This document shows positions 10,839-21,289 of a stretch of DNA of 64,000 nucleotides, piece by piece; positions within the stretch are counted from its first letter, which is position 1, and every line of letters starts with the position of its first letter. The translations under genes were made by a program, and so were the position numbers. Source of the stretch: Hirsutella rhossiliensis (lineage: Eukaryota > Ascomycota > Sordariomycetes > Hypocreales > Ophiocordycipitaceae); NCBI RefSeq assembly GCF_020360975.1, contig NW_025408669.1, forward strand, positions 5,456,001-5,520,000. Reading direction: 5' to 3'. The notes under the pieces are model-generated. The model saw only the letters and a program-made list of their open reading frames with translations, searched no databases and was not told the DNA's origin.

Positions 10839-11800
10839 GTTGGGTGGAGTATCGGGTGAGCGGTTCGAGGCGATTTGAGACGGAGGAATAATAGAACTGG
10901 GGCTCGTCTTATAGTGACCGGTCAGAGAGCTAGAGCCTTCCAAGGCTGGAGATGGGACTTCCGGCCGCCATTTAGGCATCAGGTCCCTTGATTCCGAGCC
11001 GAGCGGAATTCCACGAGCCGTATCTTGTCGGGTCAAGTCGAATAAGCAGTGTCTGACTCGGGTCCTTTCTCTACGTCTACGCTACATGACAAACCGATGG
11101 CAACAGGCAGGACGGCAAAAGGCTCCCACCGGTGATGTGCAGATTGGCGGCGTTCTATCAGGCCGATGAAAAGACCGTTTCTCGAGGCCTCGTGGCCTCT
11201 GGTTTGAAGTCAAACATGCCCATTTCGCCCCTGGTAGGGCGTCGCCTGTCGCTTTTATTCTTGTTGCTTGATGCTGAAACCTTGATCAGAGTCTATCTCG
11301 ACTTACGAGGGAGTCAACTGACAAAGCCATCCCACAAGACATGCGAGCCTTGGCCACTGGATGGAAACGTTGCGGCTTGCCCCATGGGCGCAGCAACCCT
11401 TATTGTTTCGAGTCCAGCCGCCAACTCGCTCAAGTCCGTCGTGTGGTTTAGTCATGGCTGTGGGTTGGCCGAGATGCAAGCACCGGTTAACGAGTATCCC
11501 ATCGGGTGGCGCCCACATTAGAACCATGCTAGAAGCTCTCGAACTGTGGGACACGGTCAAGAGCCGCGGGGTTAGCCCGGCAGACAGGGCGACCGGCCAT
11601 TGAGGTCGGCGGCTCGGTGGGTCGCGTAGTCCGGCGAGCCGGGCCTCCCGCCCCCAGCAAACCAGACGGCGCCGGACACGTTAAAACCGCCAGTGTCCGC
11701 CGACGCACGACCAGGTCCAGATTCATCGACAGTTTTGCGTTGGTGTTGATGCTGTTTCCTCGTCTTGTTCGTCGAACTTTGTTCCGAAAATAAACACAAA
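10839..11800. promoter_or_regulatory. Divergent intergenic region, Macro-SirTM and NmrA-like gene
   Basis: This 962-bp region separates two genes reading away from each other. On the minus strand TATAAG (10908-10913 on the plus strand as CTTATA) lies 70-75 nt before the Macro-SirTM start. The NmrA-like start has an A-rich leader (AAATAAACACAAAATG). A shared promoter is an inference; at this size two separate promoters are equally possible. Confidence 0.55.
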
Positions 11801-12773
11801 ATGTCATCCCCTCCTACCGTGGCCATTGCCGGGGCTTCGGGCAACCTCGGCGCAAGCATGGCCCAGGTCTTTCTCGAGCCTGCCTTTCGTGCGCGGTTCA
11901 CCGACGTCATCGTCCTGGCGCGGGGCAACTCGGCCAAGATTCAACAGCTGGTCAGCAAGGGAGCCAGGTTACGACAATACTCGGAAGACAAGCTCGAGGA
12001 GGCTCTTGAGGGCGTCGACGTCCTTGTAAACACGTACGTGCCCTGGACCGAGGTGCTCATGGGCTCGTCAACGGCTAACAGTTTGCTCCAGCGTTGGGCC
12101 GTCGGGACACAAGTTCAAGGAGAGCCTGCTCCGCTGCCTCCCTCGGACTGCAGTGCGGCTCTACTTTCCGTCCGAGTTCGGAGTCAACCACTACCTCCAC
12201 GACTTTGACCACGAAGAGTGGAATGCCAAAAAACACCACTTCCGCCTCACCAGCCAACTCATCCCCAACATCCGCGTGTGCCGCGTGTATCCCGGCCTCT
12301 TTCTCGAGGAATCCATCGGCCCATGGTTTGGGTTCTTCACCAAGCAGGGCAAGTATGAGGCCATAGGCAGCCCGGCACAGCCCGTTACCTACACGAGTAT
12401 GGACGACACGGGCAAAGCCCTGGCGGTGCTAGCATCATCACCTCCGGCCGCTGTGCCGGCAGAGGTCTACCTGAGCGGCGACAGCAAGTCCTTTGCCGAG
12501 ATTGCCAAGATTATGGGAGAAGCCGGTGCTGGTCACATTGACGTGTCGCGCATCCCACTGAACGAGTACAAGGCACAGGTCTTGTCGAAACCGTCGCCGA
12601 CGCCGGAGAGATATCTCAGGTTCCTCATGGCCGAGGGGAAGATTGATCACCGCAGCGAGGGCCTGGGCAATCACAACCATCTCGTGCAAGGAGCAGGGGA
12701 AGTCGAAGCCTTTAAATCGATGACGGATTTGGCAAAGGAGACCCAGGGGCGACCATGGGTCGACTCCGACTGA
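11801..12773 (+). CDS. NmrA-like / isoflavone-reductase-type NAD(P)-binding protein
   Basis: Two exons, 11801-12033 and 12092-12773, give 304 aa. The 58-nt intron (GTACGT donor, CTCCAG acceptor) joins the frame as NT|VGPSGHKF. The N-terminus has the dinucleotide-binding motif AIAGASGNLG, followed by DVIVLARGN. FPSEFGVNHY matches the active-site region of isoflavone-reductase/PCBER-like and NmrA-like atypical short-chain dehydrogenases; the catalytic Lys is plausibly in HEEWNAKKHHF. Members are either NAD(P)H reductases of small aromatic substrates or redox sensors such as NmrA, and sequence alone does not separate these roles. It is divergent from the Macro-SirTM gene. The start follows an A-rich leader typical of fungal mRNAs. 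The first Met is directly before the beta-1 strand, so little N-terminal sequence can be missing. Confidence 0.88.
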
Positions 12774-12936
12774 GAATTGCCTGAATAGGTGAGTAGAGTA
12801 CACATGATATTCACAAGAGGGCGAACATGCCCCACGCACTTCATGACCTAATTAGTGGCACGCTGGGACGAAGCAGGCAAAGTCGTGTACTGTATGTAGT
12901 GATGATACCAATATCAAAAAGCAAAAAGAACAGCTC

Positions 12937-13008
12937 TGGACAAACGGGGAATCGAACCCCGGACCACTCCCATGCTAAGGGAGTATTATACCACTAAACC
13001 ATTCGCCC
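12937..13008 (-). tRNA. tRNA-Ala (AGC), no intron
   Basis: A 72-nt cloverleaf read on the minus strand. The acceptor stem GGGCGAA pairs with TTTGTCC and includes G3:U70, the alanine identity pair. The discriminator is A. The anticodon loop is TTAGCAT inside a CTCCC/GGGAG stem, giving anticodon AGC. The T arm contains GGTTCGATTCC. The D arm is short. It lies 26 bp from a second tRNA-Ala gene. Confidence 0.95.
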
Positions 13009-13034
13009 ATCAAGACGTGTTGACGAGGAGCCGC

Positions 13035-13119
13035 TGGACGAACAGGGAATCGAACCCTGGACCACTCCCAAGTCTTCGAGACATGCTAAGGGAGTATTAT
13101 ACCACTAAACCATTCGCCC
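13035..13119 (-). tRNA. tRNA-Ala (AGC) with 13-nt intron
   Basis: An 85-nt gene nearly identical to its downstream neighbour, with the same acceptor stem and G3:U70 pair, anticodon AGC (13085-13087) and T arm. It differs by a 13-nt insertion (plus-strand 13071-13083) directly after anticodon position 37, the canonical site for tRNA introns cut by the Sen endonuclease. A few stem changes make pairs stronger here (for example G5-C68 instead of G5-U68). Confidence 0.94.
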
Positions 13120-14286
13120 GAGATTGTGTGATGGCAGGCTTCGTTATTTAATTCTGAGAGGGCTATGCGCATGATTGTGGAGGTCCGGTGGGGTGGCTTG
13201 TTTGCCTGGTTTTGTGGGTGGGCCGAGCGAGGTTTGATACGTAGTACGTACGTGTAATTATGCCCCGGTCAGTAAGAGACCCACGGTGGGGGCAGGGAGG
13301 GGCTCGTGCCGGCTCAGTCAGTTACCTGCAAGTACATACACTCACTTATCGTGGCAGAAGAGACTCATGGCTTGCGGCATTGCTGCGGAAGCTGTAAATG
13401 GATACGACTGATGATGGGATGAAGTCCATCAACGGACAAGGAAGAAAGCGGTTCCGCCTGTTACTTGATCCGGGACACGGATAATACCGCTCCCGCTCCC
13501 AGTTCCGTGGTTGGCGCTCTTGCCTAGCAGCCTTTCCCGCACTTGGCAAGCGATGGGGCAGGAGCAAGGCATCAGCACGACTTCCCTCCGATATCTGGTC
13601 ATGTTGTCATCCCATCTGGAGAGATAAAATTGCCAAACGAGACCGAGTCATGGCAGTTTGAGCGCTGTAAACTGACGAGTGATGAGTTTGTTTGTTGGTG
13701 TACAGGGTAGGTGTACAGGGTAGGTGTACAGGGTAGGTGTACAGGGTAGGCTGTATGAAATACCTTTTTCGTGCAGGCCTGCTCGGCGTCTTGGTGCAGC
13801 AAAAGCCGTGTAAGTTAGTGACATCATTGGTTTGTCCTCCAACATGACTGAGCGAGGCTGTGAAGTGCGCTAGAAACTTTTGCGCCCATCAGCCGAAAGA
13901 AAAAAAATAAAAAATTCAGGCTTGCTTCCTCGCCCTTGAGGAGGCCTCTCCAACTGGTCTCACCGACCTTGGCCCGAGTGTCTCTTTCGCATTTCGCCTC
14001 TCGCCCCTTGTCCTCCTCCTCTCTTGATGACGACCATGATCAGGTAGGGTAGTAACTGCTCGGCTTATTGCGAGCCCACGCACGCCGCCAGTTGATATTT
14101 CACCCTCCCTTCCTCCTTCGCTGCTCGCGTCACGGGGCCTTGGAGACAGGGTGGCGCAAGACGACGTCAAACTGCGCGCCACGTGCCTTCAGCGGTCACA
14201 CACCAGCAGCAGCGCTCGCTCATCACCTCGGACAGCTACAGCCTCCTTCTCCGGTAGCAGAACCCTCGCGTCCCTCCGACTAGGCC
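13120..14286. other. Intergenic region with a 13-bp minisatellite
   Basis: No supported gene. It contains four tandem copies of a 13-bp unit near 13.7 kb and, from about 14.1 kb, the pyrimidine-rich leader of the Mit_KHE1-like gene. Confidence 0.5.
13698..13749. repeat. 13-bp minisatellite, four perfect copies
   Basis: The unit GTGTACAGGGTAG is repeated four times without change. The array lies in intergenic DNA, with no spacer between copies, so it is a tandem repeat and not a CRISPR-type array. Confidence 0.95.
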
Positions 14287-15198
14287 ATGCGCCTCTTCCT
14301 CCTGCCCGTGTCGACACGGCGCACCCTCTTGTACGCACAGCGTCTCAACGGTGGCGCCGGCGCCACCAAGCCCGAAGCCAGCCTCGTTGACAAAACCACC
14401 GCCTGGGCCGCCAAGAAATGGTCCCAGTGGGAGAAGAAGGAGTCGGGCTGGCAGCGCAAGGTGGTCGACTACGGCAACCACGCCTTTCGCCGCATCCCCT
14501 ACCAGGAATGGGGGCTCAAGTCGGTGCCGGCCCGCCGCCGTGACGACCAGCGCAACGGCACCAACAAGGTCGAGCTCGTTTTCCCCGGCAGGGCCTTTGG
14601 CGCGGACCAGGCCCCGGCCGTGGCGCTCAAGCTGGCGACGGAGAGGCTCGGGCTGCACCGCCAGAAGATGATGTGGTGCTTTGTCGGCATGCCGATTACC
14701 GCGCCCCTTGCCCTGATTCCCATGTACGGAGTCTCCTCTGCCGTATCCCAAACATGATGCTGACCTCGGCCCGCCTACAGAATCCCCAATATCCCCTTCT
14801 TCTACCTCGTATATCGCGCCTGGTCCCACTGGCGCGCCATTGCCGGTGGCCGACACCTCCAATGGCTCGTCGAGAACAAGCTCGTCCTTCCCTCCCCGTC
14901 GACGACGTTGGACCAGCTCTACAGCAGAGCCGCGCCGCTGCCCAGTCCAGACACCCCCGCGGGCCGAGAAACGATGCTCCTCACGCAGAAGCAAGTCCGC
15001 AGCTTCTCCGAGACTCTCAATGTCCCGGAGCTCGAAATCGAGCTAGAGCGAGCCATCTGGCAGGTCGAGAGGGATCTGGAAGCTGACCGGCCGAGCCCCG
15101 AGGCGCACGCCGAGACGAGACAGGAGGGAGAAGGGACCGAGCCACAAGAACCGGCAAGAGGAAAGAAAGCTCTGACTCCCGAGAAGGAGAAGCAATGA
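14287..15198 (+). CDS. Mitochondrial K+/H+ exchange-related protein (Mit_KHE1 family)
   Basis: Two exons, 14287-14723 and 14781-15198, give 284 aa. The 57-nt intron (GTACGG donor, CCTACAG acceptor) splits an Ile codon within LIPIIPNIPFFYLVYRAWSHW. The N-terminus MRLFLLPVSTRRTLLY and the following KKWSQWEKKESGWQRKVVDYGN segment fit the family containing yeast YDL183C. The hydrophobic stretch around the splice site (about residues 132-157) is the likely membrane region. The C-terminal third has FSETLNVPELEIELERAIWQ, predicted helical, then a charged tail. Family members are assigned to mitochondrial K+/H+ exchange in the inner membrane from yeast genetics; whether they are the transporter itself is not settled. 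The 3' end faces the poly-Gly gene, 210 bp away. Confidence 0.82.
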
Positions 15199-15408
15199 GC
15201 CACGCCACTCGCGCGAGCATACTTCGATGAATGTTCACCGCGATTCTGCCACAAAAACACGATCAAGTAGAGCCATATACGAAGAGATGGAGGACAGGGC
15301 AAGCAGCCTCGAGACCACTGGGGACATGCGCACGCGCATGCGGGTGTTCTATATACTATATCGAGTCTCGGATAGCTGTCTGGAAGAAGGGCCCGACACT
15401 CCAATCAA

Positions 15409-15944
15409 TCAAGCCATGCGCAACTCTGCGCGGCGTCTCCCCTCTTCCCTCTCGCGACGCGCCTTTGCACTGCGCAGCACCTCGTGCGGGCTGACAAAGG
15501 GCAGCATCTGCTTCACGCCCATGGCGAGCACCACCCGCTGCGGCGTGAAGAAGCCAACCTCTGGCATGCGAAACAGGTAGTCGTAGTGCGGAGGCCGGGG
15601 CACCCCCTCGTCTTGCGCGCCGCGCCGCTTTTCCTCGGGCGGCTCTCGCTCATCGCGCGAGTTGTCGAGGGGAGAGACGGCCGACATGTCGCCATCGCCG
15701 TCGTCGACCTCTTGGGGATACCGTTCCTGCCTCGGGGGAGCCGCCTTGATCTTGCCCGTGCCCTCTGCTGTCAGCCTACCCTTCCAAGAGAAGGGGCCAC
15801 ATGACGTTATACCTGTCTCGCCCTCGGGGCCTCCCGCCTCAGGACCTGCAGCCGCCAAGCCTGCGCTGCCTTGTGCCTCAGCAGTCTCTGCGCGGGACTC
15901 ATGCTCGCCGTCGTGGTGCTCCTGCGCGCCATCTTGCTGCTACT

Positions 15945-15980
<36 letters not shown>

Positions 15981-16100
15981 TCCGCCGCTGTTTCGCCTCC
16001 GCCGCAGCGCCAGTCCCTCTCCCTCACAGCTCCTTGGGTTTAGCGGCGACGGCACGAGCGGCTCGTAGGCCGTGCCTGCATGGGAGGGTGTCGACGCCAT
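15409..16100 (-). CDS. Unrecognised protein with poly-Gly tract
   Basis: The proposed exons 16100-15813 and 15750-15409 give 209 aa. The 62-nt intron has donor GTATAAC, a perfect branch sequence GCTGAC and acceptor GGGCAAG; more upstream CAG acceptors break the frame. A run of 14 Gly (around residues 39-52) comes from a GCC/GGC trinucleotide repeat. A basic segment SPAQRLLRHKAAQAWRLQVL follows. The conserved-looking end is HYDYLFRMPEVGFFTPQRV followed by VLAMGVKQMLPFVSPHEVL, which is not low-complexity and supports a real gene. I do not recognise the family. The basic N-terminal half could suit a mitochondrial protein, but that is speculation. The splice choice is the weakest part of the model. 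Confidence 0.55.
15945..15980. repeat. (GCC)n trinucleotide repeat
   Basis: About twelve uninterrupted GCC/CCG units. On the minus strand they encode the Gly run of the gene at 15409-16100, so repeat length changes would alter Gly number without changing frame. Confidence 0.9.
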
Positions 16101-16689
16101 TTCGGACGGTGCGGTGGGGACTTTTATGGTGCCGAAGAGCCGTGGCGGGAGGCGGGTTTGCTCGGCGGACCGGTGCCGAGGCCATCTACTACTTGTAGGC
16201 GGCGGCGCATCATGGTGCGTTTATTGACGGCGTTGACGCGCACACTTGGAATGCCGCGCGCTGGGGGCCTGTCTCACCACACGCAGACCATCGAGGCGGC
16301 ATTTCAAGCCTCTCCCGCGCCCGGGCTGTGCCCCTCCAGCGCGAGACATGGTGCCTCCAAGACCCTGCCCTGTAGGTGGTCTTGGTTTGCGTCTCAACAC
16401 GGACAAATCCGTCTGCCCGCGGAAGCCATCTCGCCACGGAGAGATCCCTCGCCGGCAGCTCATCACGTCACTTGGCTTCAAGGCGTCGTATCAAATAAAA
16501 CTCCATGTTTATACGGTCAATGCACCGTGCCGAGGACGTCCAAGACGTTTGCTAGGAACAAGAGGGGGATATCAAAGCGAGTGGTTCATGCCGTCTCCAA
16601 CGCCTGTTCCTGGATGAGAACACACATACCCAATTTGAAACAGCCTTCCCCGAGACAAGGACAAACACAAATAGTTGCATCCAAAAACA
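16101..16689. other. Intergenic region, 3' flank of svf1
   Basis: 589 bp between the start of the poly-Gly gene and the 3' end of the Svf1 gene, both on the minus strand. No gene is supported. AATAAAACT near 16494 lies on the plus strand and has no assigned use. Confidence 0.4.
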
Positions 16690-18019
16690 TCACCCCGAGA
16701 TGAACGTGGCTTCGGTGAGGAGCTGGCCCTCTTCGGAAACCTCCTCGTTCCCAATCTTGAGCTTCAGGGTGACTTTGGGGGCATACTGGAAGAGAATCAA
16801 GCATTAGGGGAAGCCTTGCCCTGCCGGGACGGAGAATCAAAACATACCTGGTAGATGTAAGGCTTCGTTCCCGCTGCACCGGCCACAATCTTCTTGATAA
16901 ACGCCGGCACCTCGGCCATGACGTCGACCCTGTCGACGCGATCCCCTAGAGGCGTCTCAATTACGGCGTCGACGGACTTGCCGTCCTTGTATTTGCCTTG
17001 CCAGGAAAACTTGACATGACTTGGCTCCGGCCATTCATTGTCCGGATCGCCCTTGACGGTGGTATGAGTGGCCTGGTTGTCGCAACCGGCCGTGATGATC
17101 TGGCCTTCTTTCAAGATGCCGCCGACGTTGACCACGGTAGAGCCGTACGAGGGAGGAGTGGTAAACTCCATCATGACGGCCGAGTAGTTGGGGCCTTGAA
17201 AGGCGACAAAGTTCCACCGGGCGGCAGCGTGGTGAGGCTTCATACCCTGCAGGGCGTAGGCATAGAGCGCGGTGCCAGCGAAGTCAATGGGGCCGTCCTT
17301 TGTGGTGATGGTGCCCTCGACGGCGCACCGCGGCCAAAAGGCGTGTCGCATTACACCCCAGGGATTCTCCAGGTCGGTCCCAAACTTGGTGGTGCCGGAC
17401 TGGCCAGCTTGGAACCCGGGTGCTGTCTTGGTCACCTTGAGATTGACAATGGCCCTCTCGTCGGTCATGCTCTTGATGGTGTACGAGTTTCCGTCCGGGG
17501 AAAGCTCGACGGCGCAATCGTTTGCGTAAAAGGACGCCTTGTCCTCGCTGAACTCGACGTTGCTGAGGGGCGTGGAGCACCAGAGATGGGGCTTGGCCGG
17601 GTCTCTGGAGAAGACCTTGCAGTTAAACTGGCTCGTCGTTCGGATGCCGCTTTGCGTGAGGGTGTGTCAGCGGCCGCTCGCCGGCAAACACGATGAGTTT
17701 AACGTACGCAACGCTGCTATAGATGACCTGGGCAAGAGCGATGTCGCCGCGATTCGAGAAGAGGTAGAAGCTCTCCGTCTCGACGCAAGTCGAGTCCATG
17801 GCCCTCCACTTGAGGTCATCCCGGGCGATCTCGGTGTGGGGCGTCGTCTGTGCCTCTTGGGCGACCGACTTGATGGCAGAGGGGCCATAGATGGGCTCTT
17901 GGGTGCCGGCGACGTTGGCCAGCCTGGAAACGGGCAGCATTGTCCGTGGTCAGCGGCGGGCACGGCCTGGTCGGCAGTGGACCGAAGGGCACTCACTGTT
18001 GCTTTGCCCAATTGAACAT
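16690..18019 (-). CDS. svf1: Survival factor 1 (Svf1) family protein
   Basis: Four exons, 18019-17997, 17923-17708, 17649-16848 and 16785-16690, give 378 aa, the usual Svf1 length. Exon 1 encodes only MFNWAKQ plus two bases and joins as [21 protein letters not shown], the standard Svf1 start. The N-terminal lipocalin-like domain contains [18 protein letters not shown], and the C-terminal half contains the second Svf1 domain ([38 protein letters not shown]). In yeast Svf1 promotes survival under oxidative and cold stress and handles ceramide transfer from ER to Golgi. All four exons join in frame with GTGAGT, GTACGT and GTATGT donors. The short first exon would be missed by simple gene finding, which would then begin at a false Met (17940). 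Transcribed away from the GATA factor gene. Confidence 0.93.
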
Positions 18020-19314
18020 GGCGAAGGCGGACGGGATGGAGCGGATCGAAGGATGAAGACAGGAAAAGGGGATGATGGATGAAGGCGAGCAAGGAGGCTG
18101 AGGTGTGCAAAGACGGGCCTGTATGCTGGCTGGGTACCTGGAGGGGAGACAGGTGGTGGGTGGGTACCTTGTGCAGCTCGGGGCACTGAACGATGACGAG
18201 GGGTCTCTGCGTGATGGGCCCGACAGCCTAAGGTAGGTACTAGTAGGCAGGTACTTGGGTACTCGGCAGCGCTGATCGGGGATTTAAAGAGGCCCTGGGG
18301 CAGCATTTGGGCGTCATGCTCTAGTGGGGATCTGCCCAATCATTAGCCGGCTTAGTACAGAGTACCTAGGGGGCAAGTAATCAATGAGTGAAATTTGCCT
18401 CGTCAAGTGTAGATAGACCACTTGGCTATTTCACGAAATCAGCAGATAACTCCCGCACGGTTGGGGGACATTGATAAAACAGCTCTTCCATATACTACTG
18501 AGGAATTGTACACAGCACCACACATATTCCGTGTCTTTTCCATCGTGGCCCAGGGTCGCTTGCCAGCCCCGCGTCCAGCGTTGCGCCCGGGCGTCCTACG
18601 CACAGGTACCTACCCAGTAAGACAACGCAAAAGCGCCGCCCGGTCGGCCAGGCCGGATCCAGCAGCGGCATGATGGATTTGGCAGCAAGGATTCCCTTTG
18701 GAGCTTTTGATCATCTCTCAAGTGCCTGCCGATTAGGCCTTGTGCAGAGGAGATTCCGTCCGAACAAAGGCGTTCATAAAAGCTGCAGGGCCAATCCCGA
18801 GCCTGGTCGTGGCCAGCGATGCGCCAGCCTGTACTCTGTACTTGTACCTGTACTTCCCTCTCCCCGGGCACCTGTTGCCAGGGGGAGCCAAAGCCAATCT
18901 GCATCGCGCGCTCTTCTTTTTTCCCACCTCAGGATTTTTCTCACTCACCAGCGCCGACAGTCTATCTACCCTCCATCGCAACGGTCGCATGTCTTTTGCC
19001 CGTCCACTCCTTTTCCGACCGTCGCTTTGATTTCGTCTCTCTCCATTCGACTCGCACGCTCCTTCCATCTCGTGCCTTTTCAGTCTTCGTCCTTGACCGT
19101 GATAGTTTCCCGACACGCGCCGATATTCCCTACTGCCAGCCGGGGCCGTTTGCGAATCGCAGCCACAGCGCGCACTCGTCTTGGCCTTTGTCGAAGAAAG
19201 CCCTTTCACACCCAGCCGCCCGACGCGAACGAAATACTGTACGAGGATTGAGCTTCACGTCCTGATAACCCGGACCCGCGCCGCCGAACCACGCACTTTG
19301 TCGAGCAGCCGACG
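18020..19314. promoter_or_regulatory. Divergent promoter region, svf1 and GATA factor
   Basis: About 1.3 kb between outward-reading genes. It contains repeated GTACCT/AGGTAC-like words (18220-18270 and 18355-18370). A long pyrimidine-rich stretch (about 18900-19130) is typical of a fungal transcribed leader ahead of the GATA factor start. Several short upstream ATGs in this leader could act as upstream ORFs, but none is distinctive. Confidence 0.5.
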
Positions 19315-20445
19315 ATGGAAGACGGCCCGCAGATGCTCCCGCCGCAGCCCGCGGATCCGATTTCCCGACCGAGTTCGACGTCGACGTCGGCATCCGCGAC
19401 ACTTCCACAGCTGCCTGGCATCGCAGCCCTGGCCGCCAGCAATGCCATGTTAGAATCCCCACAGCCAAGGTACGCCCGCGTCTTCACCAAGCCGATGAAA
19501 TGGGGGTCGACAATCGAACGCCCATCAGGGCTTTGTATGGCCGGGCCGCGGACCGTTGGGCCGTTGCTTGGGCTGCGAGCCTTGCCATGGCTTTGTCCCA
19601 TGCCTCGTGCCCACTTCCCCAGCCGCTCATCGCCAACCGCAGATTGTGGCTCGATGCTAACGCGCATGCTTTTTTCGCAGGGCAACGGCGGCGCCGCAAG
19701 CGCCTTCCCATACCGGCCACTCCCCCGCCGCGACCAGCGGGGGCGGGGGCAGCAACCTCGTAAGTCTGGACTGCATTGCCGAGCGACATCTCCTTGCGTG
19801 ATCCATGGCACTGCAGCGGCGCATCAGCATGTTATCTCTGGACCCCATGAGAGGCAATGGCGAGCTCGCTGGGTTGGATCGTGGTGGAGACTTGCAATCG
19901 CTTCGGCGAGTGCCTTCGTCCGCGTTGCCGGTCCTTATCGCGCCAGTGATGCTGTGCATCACGTGCCTTATCGCGAATCGCTGCGAGCTAGTCCCCAACG
20001 GGCGACCCTTGCCTGCCAATCAAGGGTCGGCTTATCTCGCCTTATCTTGGCGCTTGCCCAAGTTTTTTTTCTGGCACATCCTTATCGATCACGATATCAT
20101 CATATCATTTATCTTCCCTATCTTCCGCATCGCCATTTGTACCTCGTCCAACCGGCAACATGATGGCTTCTAACGCTTCCTCACAGCCTACGTGCCAGAA
20201 CTGCACCACGTCGACAACGCCCTTGTGGCGTCGCGACGAGTTTGGCGCTGTCCTGTGCAACGCCTGCGGCCTGTTTCTCAAGCTGCATGGCCGACCACGC
20301 CCAATCTCTCTAAAAACCGACGTCATCAAGAGCCGCAATCGCGTCAAGACAATGCGCCCGGATCTGGCGCCCAAGAAGAAGGTGAGTCGCTTACCTCTGT
20401 ATCCTCCCCCCGACCGCTGGCGAGCCTCGTTTCTCATTCCCTTTA

Positions 20446-20476
<31 letters not shown>

Positions 20477-21289
20477 CAGGTCCACAACTTCCCTCTCCCA
20501 ATCGACGCGAACAGTGCTGAGATCTGCGCCCAGAATGCCGCTGCCGCTGCCCAAGCCATACAGAGAGCAGCACAAAAGCCGGCCAACGGAAATCATGAAG
20601 GCTCGGACTCCCCCATCTCCCGTACTGGGACCCCTTCCATGTACAATCAAGGGCTACCATCATTCATGGTTGATGACCCGTACCAAACCGGTTTCAACGC
20701 AGCCGCCGGGCCGGACGGTAGCGCCGGCTCGCCCATGAACGGCGACCGCACGCTGGACACGCCACAAACGCACGAACAGCTGATTGCACACAACTCGAGC
20801 CTCAAGACCAGAGTCAGCGAGTTGGAAGTGATCAACGAACTCTTCCGAGGTCGGCTGAGTCAGTTGGAGCAGCAAGAAGCAGCCGCGCGCCATGGTCAGG
20901 AAGTCGCGGGCGTGGAGCAGACGCAGCTGAGGACCGAACTGGAAATCTACAGAGAGAGCGAAGCACAGCTCCGGACGCAACTCGAAGACAGCCATCGACG
21001 CGAGAACATTCTGAAACGCCGACTCGACGAGTTGGAGCTGGAGCTGAACGAGGCCAAAGAGGCCTTGGAAGCGCCGCACGACCGGCCAGCCAAGAAGCCC
21101 CGGGTGGAAGCAGATGCGACGGCTGCCGGGGAGGAGCTAGAACCGGAGCTCGAAACTTATCAGGAACCGGAGCCGGAGCCGGAGCAGGAGCTTCAGCCTC
21201 AGCTTCAGCCCGAGTCTGAGCTTCACCCTGAGCCCGAGCAGGAGCGAGCCAGCACACCGGCCTCGGCGGCTGGAACGGCTAGCCATTGA
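19315..21289 (+). CDS. areB: GATA zinc-finger transcription factor, AreB/ASD-4 type with coiled coil
   Basis: Four exons, 19315-19469, 19681-19759, 20187-20381 and 20447-21289, give 423 aa in one frame. The N-terminal arm contains [14 protein letters not shown]. The zinc finger is C-x2-C-x17-C-x2-C (Cys81, 84, 102, 105; core [20 protein letters not shown]) with the basic tail [23 protein letters not shown] Gln run (CAG repeat) opens exon 4. Residues about 230-350 form a long coiled coil rich in Leu/Glu ([20 protein letters not shown]), and the tail is Glu/Pro-rich. This layout matches Neurospora ASD-4, Aspergillus AreB and yeast Gzf3/Dal80, GATA factors that usually repress nitrogen-catabolic genes and dimerise through the coiled coil. 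An in-frame ATG at 20160 sits inside intron 2 and could start a shorter isoform that keeps the whole finger. Intron 2 (427 nt) is unusually long. Confidence 0.9.
19930..20130 (-). promoter_or_regulatory. Cluster of GATA-factor sites in intron 2
   Basis: On the minus strand HGATAR sites occur (as TTATCG, TTATCT or CTATCT on the plus strand) near 19936, 19969, 20033, 20043, 20083, 20110 and 20120: seven within about 190 bp, all in the same orientation. The cluster lies just upstream of the alternative ATG at 20160. GATA factors bind such sites, and paired sites are favoured. Autoregulation or an internal promoter is inferred from position. Confidence 0.65.

Noticed and set aside
10839..11036. 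Upstream Met giving a 663-aa Macro-SirTM protein
   Set aside because: The added 66 residues are low-complexity, and a TATA-like box lies within this stretch, so the downstream Met in better context was chosen.
13698..13749. CRISPR-like array
   Set aside because: Copies are 13 bp and directly adjacent with no spacers, in a eukaryotic genome.
14236..14994. 252-codon minus frame over the Mit_KHE1-like gene
   Set aside because: It is antisense to a spliced, conserved gene; Gly/Val-rich composition is typical of a shadow frame.
17623..17940. Svf1 starting at the Met of [10 protein letters not shown]
   Set aside because: A 23-nt first exon encoding MFNWAKQ splices in frame and matches the usual family start; the downstream Met spans intron bases.
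20160..20386. MMASNASSQ as the main start of the GATA factor
   Set aside because: A branch point and acceptor (TCTAAC...CACAG) lie in the same bases, and two upstream exons join in frame to the finger. Kept only as a possible alternative isoform start.
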